64,000 nt of DNA. It comes from Flavobacterium jejuense. Lineage in GTDB: Bacteria; Bacteroidota; Bacteroidia; Flavobacteriales; Flavobacteriaceae. Both the position numbers and the translations under genes were made by a program. Of this stretch, positions 54,937-63,294 are shown piece by piece. The notes under the pieces are model-generated. The model saw only the letters and a list, made by a program, of their open reading frames with translations. It was not told the DNA's origin and ran no database searches. Location: the NCBI RefSeq assembly GCF_006491595.2, contig NZ_VEVQ02000016.1, forward strand, positions 1 to 64,000. Reading direction: 5' to 3'. Each line of letters begins with the position of its first letter. The first letter of the stretch is position 1.

Positions 54937-54993
54937 ATGAAAACAATTATTTGCAATATGTGTTGTATGATGTGGAAAATTCCGCAGAGGTAA
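54937..54993 (+). CDS. Cys/Met leader peptide 1 of the metY operon (18 residues)
   Basis: Begins MKTIICNMCCMMW and ends K-I-P-Q-R. Cys codons 6, 9, 10; Met 8, 11, 12; Trp 13, in the same register as the cysE leader. Bases 54984-54991 (codons 16-18 plus first stop base) can pair with terminator arm 55025-55032 over 8 bp. A ribosome stalled at codons 9-10 would leave that segment free; one reaching the stop would cover it. This is textbook attenuator geometry. Confidence 0.85.
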   Translation: MKTIICNMCCMMWKIPQR

Positions 54994-55023
54994 ACTATAG
55001 CATATATTCAAATAAAACACTAT

Positions 55024-55052
55024 AACCTCTGCAAAAAAACAGAGGTTTTTTT
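55024..55052 (+). terminator. Attenuator terminator 1 before metY
   Basis: AACCTCTG pairs with CAGAGGTT around an A-rich loop, followed by a seven-base T run. Its arm sequence matches that of the cysE attenuator. Confidence 0.88.
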
Positions 55053-55069
55053 ATTCTAAAAAATATAAA

Positions 55070-55168
55070 ATGAAAAATTATAATAAAATAATGTGTTGTA
55101 TGATGATGTACATGTGTGCACCGCCTTACTATGTCCGAAAGAAAATGGTTAAACTTAGTTATGTTTAA
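55070..55168 (+). CDS. Cys/Met leader peptide 2 of the metY operon (32 residues)
   Basis: Begins M-K-N-Y-N-K-I-M-C-C-M-M-M-Y-M-C-A-P-P and is longer than the others. CC is again at codons 9-10, followed by three Met codons and another Met-Tyr-Met-Cys. Bases 55142-55150 can pair with the next terminator's 5' arm (55175-55183) with one mismatch. It starts 18 bases after terminator 1, forming two attenuators in series. Confidence 0.8.
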   Translation: MKNYNKIMCCMMMYMCAPPYYVRKKMVKLSYV

Positions 55169-55174
55169 AAATTG

Positions 55175-55207
55175 AACCCTTTTGGAAATAGTTTCAAAAG
55201 GGTTTTT
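55175..55207 (+). terminator. Attenuator terminator 2 before metY
   Basis: AACCCTTTTG pairs perfectly with CAAAAGGGTT, with further pairs inside, followed by a T6 run. It lies 49 bases before metY. Confidence 0.88.
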
Positions 55208-55255
55208 TCATGGATTTCAAAAAATAAGATATAAAACAATTAAATAAAAAAGATT

Positions 55256-56548
55256 ATGAGTACTCAAAAATTTGCAACAAACGCTTTACACGCTGGTCAT
55301 GATGTTACTAAAAATGGAGGAACTAGAGCGGTTCCTATTTATCAAACTACTTCATACGTGTTTAATAATTCAGATCATGCAGCTAATTTATTTAACCTTT
55401 CAGAAGCAGGTTATATTTATACCAGATTGAATAACCCTACAAATGATATTTTAGAGCAACGATTAGCTACTTTAGAAGGAGGACTTGGTGCAGTAGTTAC
55501 AGCATCTGGAACTGCAGCTATTTCTACAGCTTTATTGGTTTTATTGAAAGCAGGTGATCACATTGTAGCTTCAAGTAGTTTATATGGTGGAACGTATAAT
55601 TTATTAAGTGTTACTTTGCCAAGATTAGGAATTACAACTACTTTCGTAGATCCGTCCAATCCAGAAAACTTTAAAAAAGCAGTTCGAGAGAATACTAGAG
55701 CTTTTTTCGCTGAGAGTTTGGGTAACCCAAAATTAGATGTGTTAGATTTAAAAGCAATCGCTAAAGAAGCACACGATTATAAAGTTCCTTTTATAGTAGA
55801 TAATACAGTGGCAACTCCTTACTTATTAAACCCAATTGAACATGGAGCGGATATTGTCATTCATTCGTTAACAAAATATATTACTGGTAATGGAACTTCA
55901 CTTGGAGGTGTAATTATTGATGCTGGGAAATTTGATTGGAGTAATGGAAAGTTTCCAGAATTTACTGAGCCATCAGCTGGTTATCATGGATTAAAATATT
56001 GGGAAGTTTTAGGAGCAGCTTCATTTATTGCAAAAGTGAGAATTGAAGGGTTACGTGATTTTGGAGCAGCTTTAAGTCCGTTTAATGCTTTTCAAACCAT
56101 TCAAGGTTTAGAAACATTAGAGATTAGAATTAAAAAACATTCCGAAAACGCTTTGGAATTAGCAAAATGGCTAGAAACTCAAGAAGAAGTGGCTTGGGTC
56201 AATTATCCAGGATTAGATTCTTCAAAATACAAGCAATTAGCAGATAAATATCTACCAAATGGCAAAAGTGGTATAGTTACTTTCGGTTTAAAAGGTGGTT
56301 TTGAAGCTGCTAAAAAAGTAGTAGATAACACGAAATTATTTTCGCTTTTGGCAAACATTGGTGACACAAAGTCTCTAATTATTCATCCAGCAAGCACAAC
56401 ACATCAACAACTTTCTGAAGAAGCTCAAGCTACAACTGGTGTTAGTCAGGATTTGGTTAGATTATCTGTTGGTTTAGAAGATATTGAAGATTTGAAAGCC
56501 GATTTAAAAGAAGCATTTGTAACTGTTAAAAACAAACAAAAAATATAA
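55256..56548 (+). CDS. metY: O-acetylhomoserine aminocarboxypropyltransferase (sulfhydrylase)
   Basis: 430 residues, the long MetY subtype. PLP Lys207 in H-S-L-T-K-Y-I-T-G-N-G; Y-T-R-L-N-N-P-T near residue 60; S-S-L-Y-G-G-T-Y-N-L; L-V-R-L-S-V-G-L-E-D-I-E-D near the end. It makes homocysteine directly from O-acetylhomoserine and sulfide. First structural gene behind two attenuators; OsmC follows after 2 bases. Confidence 0.92.
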   Translation: MSTQKFATNALHAGHDVTKNGGTRAVPIYQTTSYVFNNSDHAANLFNLSEAGYIYTRLNNPTNDILEQRLATLEGGLGAVVTASGTAAISTALLVLLKAGDHIVASSSLYGGTYNLLSVTLPRLGITTTFVDPSNPENFKKAVRENTRAFFAESLGNPKLDVLDLKAIAKEAHDYKVPFIVDNTVATPYLLNPIEHGADIVIHSLTKYITGNGTSLGGVIIDAGKFDWSNGKFPEFTEPSAGYHGLKYWEVLGAASFIAKVRIEGLRDFGAALSPFNAFQTIQGLETLEIRIKKHSENALELAKWLETQEEVAWVNYPGLDSSKYKQLADKYLPNGKSGIVTFGLKGGFEAAKKVVDNTKLFSLLANIGDTKSLIIHPASTTHQQLSEEAQATTGVSQDLVRLSVGLEDIEDLKADLKEAFVTVKNKQKI

Positions 56549-56550
56549 AC

Positions 56551-57009
56551 ATGAGTACAAAAACAGTAACGATCTACGGAAGAGCAAAAAAAGATGAACA
56601 GTTTTTAATTAAAACGGAAAATCACGATATAAGAATAAGCAAAAATAAAAATCATCCTGATTTAGATGCACCAAGTCCAATAGAATATTTATTGGCTGGT
56701 TATGCAGGTTGTGTGAATGCAGTTGGGTCATTAGTAGCAAAAGAATTAAAAATTGATTATAAATCTTTGCAAGTTGATGTCTCTGGAGATATTAACGTGG
56801 ATAAATTTTACGGAAGAGAAACAGAAGCAAGAGCTGGTTTTAATAAATTGAAAGTAGTTATAAAATTAGACGCAACAATTAGTAAAAAACAACTTGAGAA
56901 TTGGTTAAAAGTAGTAGAAAGTCGTTGTCCTGTTTATGATAATTTAATCAATACAACGCCAATTGAAACAGAGTTAGTGAATGTTTATGATACTGTGGGT
57001 ATAAATTAA
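56551..57009 (+). CDS. OsmC family protein
   Basis: 152 residues. OsmC/Ohr fold with first redox Cys in G-Y-A-G-C-V-N-A and second in S-R-C-P-V-Y-D, spaced as in OsmC peroxidases. The P-S-P-I-E-Y-L-L-A-G-Y-A-G segment is typical. Two bases from metY and 24 before metX. Either peroxide/persulfide protection for sulfide metabolism or an unassigned thiol role; the conserved cysteines support thiol chemistry. Confidence 0.85.
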   Translation: MSTKTVTIYGRAKKDEQFLIKTENHDIRISKNKNHPDLDAPSPIEYLLAGYAGCVNAVGSLVAKELKIDYKSLQVDVSGDINVDKFYGRETEARAGFNKLKVVIKLDATISKKQLENWLKVVESRCPVYDNLINTTPIETELVNVYDTVGIN

Positions 57010-57033
57010 AAAGAGTACACTCAAAAAAATAAC

Positions 57034-57981
57034 ATGTTGAAGAAAGTAGATATTACCGATTTTGTTTTGGAAAATGACAAACGTAAAAGTCATATTCAAT
57101 TATTTTATCAAGTTTTTGGTCAGCCCATTGGTGATGATCCGATAGTTTTGGTGAATCATGCATTAACTGGTAATTCCAATGTGTCTGGAGAAAAAGGATG
57201 GTGGAAAAATGTAATTGACTATGATCATATCATTGACCTGAATAAATACACAGTTATTGCTTTCAATATACCAGGAAATGATTTTGAAAGGAAAAATGAG
57301 TTAGCATTAGATTATAAGGAAGTTTCTACATTAGATATTGCTAAACTTTTTTGGTTGGGATTAGAAAAAATAAAAATCAAATCACTTTTTGCATTAATAG
57401 GAGGAAGTTTAGGAGGAGGAATTTCATGGGAAATGGCCGTTTTACATCCTAATAGAGTTCAAAAGTTGATTCCTATTGCTACACATTATTTTGCTAGCGA
57501 TTGGGTAATTGCAAATGTAGGAATTCAAGATGATATTTTAAATCAAAGTCAAAACCCTGTCGCTGTAGCTAGAAAACACGCTATGCTTTTATATAGAACA
57601 CCTCAATCTATAAATCAGCGTTTTAAAAATGCAAAGGAAGGTAATATTTACACCGTAAATGATTGGTTGTCCTATCATGGGATTTTGTTAACTGACCGAT
57701 TTTCTTTGAATGCTTACAAGCAAATGAATTACTTATTAGGAACTATAAATGTGGTTAAGAATGATTTTAACCTCAATGCGTTCTTAAAAAAGGCAAAATT
57801 AGAAGTTTATGCCATCAATATAAATTCTGATTTATTGTTCCAAAACGATTTGGAAGAATATGAGATTTTGCAAGAAGATAATGAAAATTTCAAGCATTAT
57901 ATTATTGATTCCATTCACGGGCACGATGCTTTTTTAATGGAATACCAACAGTTAAATGACATATTAAAACAAATTTTTTAA
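57034..57981 (+). CDS. metX: Homoserine O-acetyltransferase (MetX-type)
   Basis: 315 residues, alpha/beta-hydrolase. Oxyanion region V-N-H-A-L-T-G-N-S-N, nucleophile in G-G-S-L-G-G-G-I-S-W, acid in N-S-D-L-L-F, base in H-G-H-D-A-F-L. These fit the MetX/homoserine acetyltransferase family, shorter than typical (~350-380). It supplies O-acetylhomoserine to MetY and MetB, and overlap of the pathway supports the call over a generic hydrolase. Confidence 0.87.
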   Translation: MLKKVDITDFVLENDKRKSHIQLFYQVFGQPIGDDPIVLVNHALTGNSNVSGEKGWWKNVIDYDHIIDLNKYTVIAFNIPGNDFERKNELALDYKEVSTLDIAKLFWLGLEKIKIKSLFALIGGSLGGGISWEMAVLHPNRVQKLIPIATHYFASDWVIANVGIQDDILNQSQNPVAVARKHAMLLYRTPQSINQRFKNAKEGNIYTVNDWLSYHGILLTDRFSLNAYKQMNYLLGTINVVKNDFNLNAFLKKAKLEVYAININSDLLFQNDLEEYEILQEDNENFKHYIIDSIHGHDAFLMEYQQLNDILKQIF

Positions 57982-57991
57982 ATTGAAATAC

Positions 57992-59089
57992 ATGAGTACA
58001 ACAATAAATATCATCGTTTTCGGAATCGGAAATGTCGGAAGTACATTGATAAATCAAATCATAGAAAAGCATACTTTTTTTAAAGAAAAATTTCATGTGG
58101 ATTTGAAAATTCCTGTCATAACGAATTCTAAAAAGGCGCTTTTTACAAACACACCGCTATCTCTAAATTGGGAAAATGATTTTCAAACTTTAGGTCAAAG
58201 TTATACTATTGAAGATGTTTTTAACTATGTAAATCAAAATCAACTTGAAAATATAATAGCAATTGATGTTACTGCAAACGATGAAATTGTGCAACAATAT
58301 ATTCCTTTTGTACAAAATAATTTCAATATAGTTGCAGCGAATAAAAAAGCAAATACCTTGCATTTGGATTTTTACAATGAACTGCGAAGAGTTTTACAGC
58401 AAAATGATAAACAATTTTTATATGAAACTAATGTTGGTGCTGGTTTACCTGTTATTAATACAATTCAAGATTTGCATTTAGCGGGAGAAAAAATTACTAA
58501 AATAAGAGGCGTTTTTTCAGGAACAATAAGCTACATTTTTAATCGATTTGGTACTGAAAATCTTCCTTTTTCAAAAATTCTTGTGGATGCAGAAAAATTA
58601 GGTTTAACGGAACCAGATTCTAGAGAAGATTTGTCAGGGAATGATGTAGCAAGAAAGCTATTGATTCTTTCAAGAGAATTAGAATTGAATAATGAGTTTA
58701 AAGATGTTAAAATAACGTCACTAACTACTGAAAAAATTGATGCTTTGTCTAAGCGAAATTATTCCATTAGTAAAGAATTGTTTGATAAAGAATATGAAAT
58801 TGCTAAAATAACACAACCTATCAATAGTGTGTTGAGATATATAGGCGAACTAGATGTTGTTACTAATACTTTAGAAGTAAAATTGGTTTCTGTTCCAGAA
58901 AATTCGGCATTAGGGCAATTGAAAGGAGCTGATAATTTGATAGAAATTTTTACTGAATCTTATGGAGAAATTCCAATAGTAATTCAAGGTGCTGGTGCAG
59001 GAAAAAAGGTTACCGCTAGAGGTGTGCTTTCAGATGTAATTAAATTGGCTAAACAGATAAAAAAACAAAATCTAGTACCAATAGTTTAA
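57992..59089 (+). CDS. Homoserine dehydrogenase
   Basis: 365 residues from ATG 57992 (TTG three codons earlier is in frame). NAD(P) loop F-G-I-G-N-V-G-S-T-L, A-N-K-K-A-N-T catalytic lysine region, N-V-G-A-G-L-P-V-I-N-T and S-G-T-I-S-Y-I-F-N. It stands alone, without aspartokinase, as in the split ThrA2/MetL type. Makes homoserine for methionine and threonine. Last gene of this segment; the metB attenuator begins 26 bases later. Confidence 0.92.
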   Translation: MSTTINIIVFGIGNVGSTLINQIIEKHTFFKEKFHVDLKIPVITNSKKALFTNTPLSLNWENDFQTLGQSYTIEDVFNYVNQNQLENIIAIDVTANDEIVQQYIPFVQNNFNIVAANKKANTLHLDFYNELRRVLQQNDKQFLYETNVGAGLPVINTIQDLHLAGEKITKIRGVFSGTISYIFNRFGTENLPFSKILVDAEKLGLTEPDSREDLSGNDVARKLLILSRELELNNEFKDVKITSLTTEKIDALSKRNYSISKELFDKEYEIAKITQPINSVLRYIGELDVVTNTLEVKLVSVPENSALGQLKGADNLIEIFTESYGEIPIVIQGAGAGKKVTARGVLSDVIKLAKQIKKQNLVPIV

Positions 59090-59114
59090 ACTTTTAAAGA
59101 GTAAATATAAGAAT

Positions 59115-59255
59115 ATGAATTTTATAATGAGCAATAGAAATAGGATGATGTGGAATTTTTTTCACAGAGGACTTTATTGTTTTATTTTAAAAAAATATAT
59201 AATACAATCAAAAAACCTCTGCAATCGCAGAGTTTTTTTTATATCTAATACCTAA
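59115..59255 (+). CDS. Degenerate Met-type leader ORF of metB
   Basis: Starts at ATG 59115 (a second in-frame ATG at 59127). Register matches the other leaders: Asn at codon 7, Met-Met-Trp at 11-13. Codons 6, 9 and 10 are AGC, AAT and AGG rather than Cys. After MMW comes N-F-F-H-R-G. The frame runs through the terminator and stops at 59253-59255, so an active peptide may end earlier by release or be non-functional. Bases 59165-59170 can pair with 59216-59221 of the terminator. Confidence 0.6.
   Translation: MNFIMSNRNRMMWNFFHRGLYCFILKKYIIQSKNLCNRRVFFISNT
59216..59240 (+). terminator. Attenuator terminator before metB
   Basis: CTCTGC (59217-59222) and GCAGAG (59227-59232) with a four-base loop and T8 run. 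Same stem bases as the cysE and first metY attenuators. Confidence 0.85.
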
Positions 59256-59257
59256 AA

Positions 59258-60439
59258 ATGACTACAACAAAGCAAAACAAAAAAACAATGCAATTAGAAA
59301 CATTGCTAGCTAATGTTTCACAAAACTCCAACCTTAAAGATAGTTATGGAGCAACGCATTTGCCGATATATAATACTGCTACTTTCGACTTAAAAAGACA
59401 AGTGTCAAATGAACAGGTTTATGATTATTCAAGATCGGATAATCCAACGAGAAACGCATTGGAATCTATATTTGCTCAAGCAGAAAATGGATTTGGCTGT
59501 GTTTGCACAAATACTGGAATTGCAGCGATTGCTTTACTTTTTGAAACAGTTTTGAAAAATTATGAGCATGTTTTAATTGAAAGAGATTGCTACGGCGGTA
59601 CGTATCGTTTGCTTAATATTTTGTTTGAGAAAAACAATATTACACCTCATTATGCGGATTTTACCAATTTAGAAGAAGTTGAAAACATACTGAAATCTAA
59701 TGAAATAAAACTTGTTGTTTGTGAATCACCAACAAATCCAAGTTTGAAAATTGTAGCTTTAGAAGAACTTGCTAAGCTTACAAAATCTTACGAATCATTG
59801 CTGGCCGTAGATAACAGCATGGCTACTTTTGCGTCAACAAAACCGCTTGAATTAGGAGCTGATTTTTCGGTTTTTTCAACTACTAAATTCATTTCGGGTC
59901 ACGGAAGTGTTACTGCTGGTGCGATTGTCTCAAAAGAAGCGTTTTGGGATGAAAAATTCAAATATATTGCCAATGCTCAAGGAAGAGCTCAAAGTCCATT
60001 TGATGTTTTTTTAGTTTCATTGGGTTTGCCAACATTAACCTACAGGATGAAAGCACAAGAAGCAAGCGCTTTGAAAATTACACAATTTTTAGAAAACCAT
60101 CCAGAAGTTTTAAACGTTAAATTCCCAGGTTTGCCATCGCATCCGCAATATGAATTGGCTAAAAAACAATTGAAAATCATTCCGTCTGTTTTAACTATTG
60201 AATTGAAATCTGCGGAAAAGGCAGAAAATTTTATTAAAAAAAGTAAGTTATTTGGTGAAAAAGTATCCTTTGGTTCAGCTGATTCTAGATTGGAAATTCC
60301 AGCAAGAATGAGTCACGCAACAAATTCGGAAGAAGATTTAGTTTCTAAAGGATTGAGTCATGCAATTGTTAGAATTGCTGTTGGTTTAGAAGATACGGAC
60401 GATCTAATTTTAGATATTATTCAAGCTTTAAATTGTTGA
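59258..60439 (+). CDS. metB: Cystathionine gamma-synthase family PLP enzyme
   Basis: 393 residues. Y-S-R-S-D-N-P-T-R near residue 65, D-C-Y-G-G-T-Y-R, D-N-S-M-A-T-F-A, PLP Lys210 in F-S-T-T-K-F-I-S-G-H-G, and R-I-A-V-G-L-E-D-T-D-D near the end. Fold-I Cys/Met metabolism family. Context with MetX and the attenuator favours cystathionine gamma-synthase; methionine gamma-lyase or beta-lyase activity cannot be excluded. Followed after 3 bases by a second family member. Confidence 0.85.
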   Translation: MTTTKQNKKTMQLETLLANVSQNSNLKDSYGATHLPIYNTATFDLKRQVSNEQVYDYSRSDNPTRNALESIFAQAENGFGCVCTNTGIAAIALLFETVLKNYEHVLIERDCYGGTYRLLNILFEKNNITPHYADFTNLEEVENILKSNEIKLVVCESPTNPSLKIVALEELAKLTKSYESLLAVDNSMATFASTKPLELGADFSVFSTTKFISGHGSVTAGAIVSKEAFWDEKFKYIANAQGRAQSPFDVFLVSLGLPTLTYRMKAQEASALKITQFLENHPEVLNVKFPGLPSHPQYELAKKQLKIIPSVLTIELKSAEKAENFIKKSKLFGEKVSFGSADSRLEIPARMSHATNSEEDLVSKGLSHAIVRIAVGLEDTDDLILDIIQALNC

Positions 60440-60442
60440 AAA

Positions 60443-61963
60443 ATGAATGATTGTTTTCAAAATATTCCATTTGGCGAGTCGTTGCCTTTAGAAAACCCAC
60501 ATGCTATTTCGGTTAGTATGCCTTTTTTGCAAAATGTAATTGATTATGAAGAAGGTGATGAGGTCGTATTAGGTGCTATGAAATCAGGTTATCCAAGATT
60601 TTTTCAAAATAAATTTGTTGAAAAACTAGTAAGTTATATTCAAGAAAAACATCAAATTTCAAATGAGAAAGTTGTTTTGCCAATAGCATCGCTTCATGCA
60701 AAATCTATTTTGGAATATTTAGTTCAATATAAGTTGGAATATATTGAAGAAGATGAAAATGTGTTTCTAATTGTAGAGAACAATCCTGAGTTGGTTAAAA
60801 AGTGTTCGGATTATATCAGAAATATTGGATTGCTAATTAGTTCTAGAAAAGCAGAGAATACTTTGTATAAGTTAGGTGAAATTCCAACTATTTTTAAGGA
60901 AGATAAAATTTCTGATTTACCAGAAAAGGTAATTAAAACAGTGTTGTCTAAAGCTTATTCTGATGTTGTAGAAAATAATATTTTGTTAACCAATTGTGGA
61001 ATGAATGCTCTTTTTTCGGCTTGTGAAACTATTCTGAATTGTAGAAAAAGTGAATTTAGAAATACGGTTGTACAACTAGGTTGGTTGTACGTGGATACAA
61101 TGGAAATTATTGAAAAGAGGAATAACTTTTCTTATGTTCAAATTCATATTTATGATAAATTACAACTGGAAAGTTGGTTAGAAGCAAATCATTCTCATGT
61201 AGCTACTTTGCTAACAGAAATTACTACAAATCCATTGATTCAATGTGTGGATTTACCTTGGTTATCCAACCTTTGTAAAAAGTACAATATCATTTTAATA
61301 GTTGATGTAACCATTGCAACTCCATTTAATGTAGATGTGTTGCCCTATTGTGATATTGTAGTTGAAAGTTTAACCAAGTTTGCCTGTGGAAGTTGTGATC
61401 TATTAATGGGTGCTATTGTTTTAAATGACACTAATGAGATTATTAAAGCGAATAAAAATCAATTTGAAAAGTTTATTGTTCCTGCATATGATGGTGAAAA
61501 ACAAAGACTAGCCTTTCAAATTAAAAAATATGAAAGTCGTGTTAAGAAGGTTTCTGAAAACACTAAAATAGTTTATAATTATTTAAAAGGACAGCCTTTT
61601 ATTAAAGAGATTTACTCAGTTTTTCACAATGACTCCATTGAAAATTTTCAAAAAATTCAAAAATCAAGTGATGTGTTTCCAGGATTATTGTCGGTTGTTT
61701 TTGATAAAGAGTTGGATTTTTATTATGACAAATTGCAACTCGCTAAAGGACCAAGTCTCGGAACAGAATTCACATTAGCTATGCCATATGTATATTTAGC
61801 TCATTATGAATATCTTAAAAGCAATGATGGGAAACAAAAACTATTAGCACTTGGAATAAATCCGAATATACTTCGTTTGTCTATTGGAATTGAACCAGTT
61901 GAAAAAATAATATCCGCTTTTGAAAAGCTTAAACATTCAGCTGAAAATGTTAAAATAAATTAA
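60443..61963 (+). CDS. Fungal STR2-like cystathionine gamma-synthase
   Basis: 506 residues. The N-terminal IPFGESLPLENPHAISVSM, then Y-E-E-G-D-E and G-Y-P-R-F-F, resembles eukaryotic (fungal STR2/Met-7) cystathionine gamma-synthases more than bacterial MetB. The C-terminal half carries PLP Lys312 in ESLTKFACGS and R-L-S-I-G-I-E-P. The extra ~100 residues are the N-terminal part typical of that group. It is next to MetB, so the cell has two such enzymes plus MetY. Substrate difference is unknown. Confidence 0.75.
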   Translation: MNDCFQNIPFGESLPLENPHAISVSMPFLQNVIDYEEGDEVVLGAMKSGYPRFFQNKFVEKLVSYIQEKHQISNEKVVLPIASLHAKSILEYLVQYKLEYIEEDENVFLIVENNPELVKKCSDYIRNIGLLISSRKAENTLYKLGEIPTIFKEDKISDLPEKVIKTVLSKAYSDVVENNILLTNCGMNALFSACETILNCRKSEFRNTVVQLGWLYVDTMEIIEKRNNFSYVQIHIYDKLQLESWLEANHSHVATLLTEITTNPLIQCVDLPWLSNLCKKYNIILIVDVTIATPFNVDVLPYCDIVVESLTKFACGSCDLLMGAIVLNDTNEIIKANKNQFEKFIVPAYDGEKQRLAFQIKKYESRVKKVSENTKIVYNYLKGQPFIKEIYSVFHNDSIENFQKIQKSSDVFPGLLSVVFDKELDFYYDKLQLAKGPSLGTEFTLAMPYVYLAHYEYLKSNDGKQKLLALGINPNILRLSIGIEPVEKIISAFEKLKHSAENVKIN

Positions 61964-62092
61964 GCATATCATAATTTAAATTAAAAGCATGACATTGAAT
62001 ATGTGATAAAAAATCTATAAAAATTAATAATTTAAGAATAATAAACTTTTTATAATTCATTTAAATCAAATTACAGAAAATATTTCGCTAAA

Positions 62093-62113
62093 AGAAAATT
62101 AATTCTATCTTTG
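62093..62113 (+). promoter_or_regulatory. metH promoter with AGAA/TTCT palindrome
   Basis: TATCTTTG -7 box (62106-62113) preceded by AGAAAATTAATTCT, nearly identical to the element before the cysE leader. Transcription would start just before the riboswitch. Confidence 0.6.
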
Positions 62114-62136
62114 CAGAGTTCATAAAATTACTGTTC

Positions 62137-62240
62137 GTTATCACGAAAGCTGGAGAGATTAGACTCTGTGAAAGCTTGGCAACCTCTTGTTCTTTTCAAG
62201 AAAGGTGCTACATTCTATCCGTCAAGGCGGAAAAGATAAC
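62137..62240 (+). ncRNA. SAM-I (S-box) riboswitch upstream of metH
   Basis: P1 is formed by GTTATC (62137-62142) and GATAAC (62235-62240). The conserved core reads GCTGGAGAGATTAGACTCTG, then GAAAGCTTGGCAACC, then AAGGTGCTACATTC, matching the SAM-I consensus. Ligand binding would control metH. A second TGATAAC (62262-62268) and a TGAAAA/TTTTCA hairpin follow and could form the expression platform. Confidence 0.9.
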
Positions 62241-62306
62241 TTGAAAAAATCCTTCTTTTCATGATAACACAAATAAAAAAATATGCCTAATTAGGTTTAT
62301 AAACGT

Positions 62307-63293
62307 ATGTCAAAAATTCAAGAAGAAATTCAAAAAAGGATATTGGTTCTCGATGGAGCTATGGGAACCATGTTGCAACGCAATAATTTTTCGGAAGAAG
62401 ATTTTCGTGGTGCACGTTTCAAAGGTTTTCCACATCCATTAAAAGGGAACAATGATTTGCTTTCTATAACACAGCCAGAAGCAGTAAAAAAAGTACACCG
62501 CTTGTATTTTGAAGCTGGAGCAGATATTGTTGAAACCAATACTTTTTCTGGAACAACTATCGGAATGGCTGATTACCATTTAGAGGATTTGGTTTATGAA
62601 TTAAATTATGAATCTGCTAAAATTGCTCGAGAAGTAGCGGATGAATTTACGGACAGACCTCGTTTTGTCGCTGGTTCAATCGGACCAACAAACAGAACAG
62701 CTTCTATGTCACCAGATGTAAATGATCCAGGTTTTCGTGCTGTAACTTTTGATGATTTACGCATTGCTTATAAACAACAAGTGGAAGCTTTAATCGATGG
62801 TGGCTCTGATGTGCTTTTAGTAGAAACTATTTTCGATACACTAAATGCAAAAGCGGCACTTTTTGCTATAGAAGAAGTAAAAGAAGAAAGAAATATTGAT
62901 ATTCCAGTTATGGTTTCAGGAACAATTACAGATGCTTCAGGACGAACTTTATCAGGTCAAACTGTAGAAGCTTTTTTGATTTCTATTTCACATATTCCAT
63001 TATTAAGCATTGGATTTAATTGTGCTTTAGGAGCGGATCAATTGAAGCCTTACTTAAAACGATTAGCACATAACACCCAATTAAATATTTCGGCTCATCC
63101 TAATGCGGGTTTGCCAAATGCTTTTGGTCAATACGATCAAACACCTGAGGAAATGCAAGTTTTAATTAAAGAGTATTTAGAAGATAATTTGGTAAATATT
63201 ATTGGAGGCTGTTGCGGAACAACTCCTGAACATATAAAACTAATTGCAGAAGTTGCATCACAATTTAAGCCTAGAACATTAGAATTAGTCTAA
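62307..63293 (+). CDS. metH: Methionine synthase, homocysteine S-methyltransferase domain (split MetH, part 1)
   Basis: 328 residues. Starts L-V-L-D-G-A-M-G-T-M-L-Q, contains T-N-T-F-S-G-T-T and the zinc cysteines: N-C-A-L-G and G-G-C-C-G-T-T. This is the N-terminal homocysteine-binding barrel of cobalamin-dependent MetH, encoded separately; the rest begins 2 bases after its stop. Under control of the SAM riboswitch. Confidence 0.93.
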   Translation: MSKIQEEIQKRILVLDGAMGTMLQRNNFSEEDFRGARFKGFPHPLKGNNDLLSITQPEAVKKVHRLYFEAGADIVETNTFSGTTIGMADYHLEDLVYELNYESAKIAREVADEFTDRPRFVAGSIGPTNRTASMSPDVNDPGFRAVTFDDLRIAYKQQVEALIDGGSDVLLVETIFDTLNAKAALFAIEEVKEERNIDIPVMVSGTITDASGRTLSGQTVEAFLISISHIPLLSIGFNCALGADQLKPYLKRLAHNTQLNISAHPNAGLPNAFGQYDQTPEEMQVLIKEYLEDNLVNIIGGCCGTTPEHIKLIAEVASQFKPRTLELV

Positions 63294-63294
63294 A

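Larger units (their letters stand above)
61964..62306. other. Intergenic region before metH: promoter and riboswitch
   Basis: 343 bases holding only the -7 box, the palindrome and the SAM riboswitch listed separately. No ORF is supportable. Confidence 0.6.

Noticed and set aside
59258..61963. metB and the 506-residue enzyme as one split gene
   Set aside because: Both have a full PLP domain with their own catalytic lysine, so they are paralogues.
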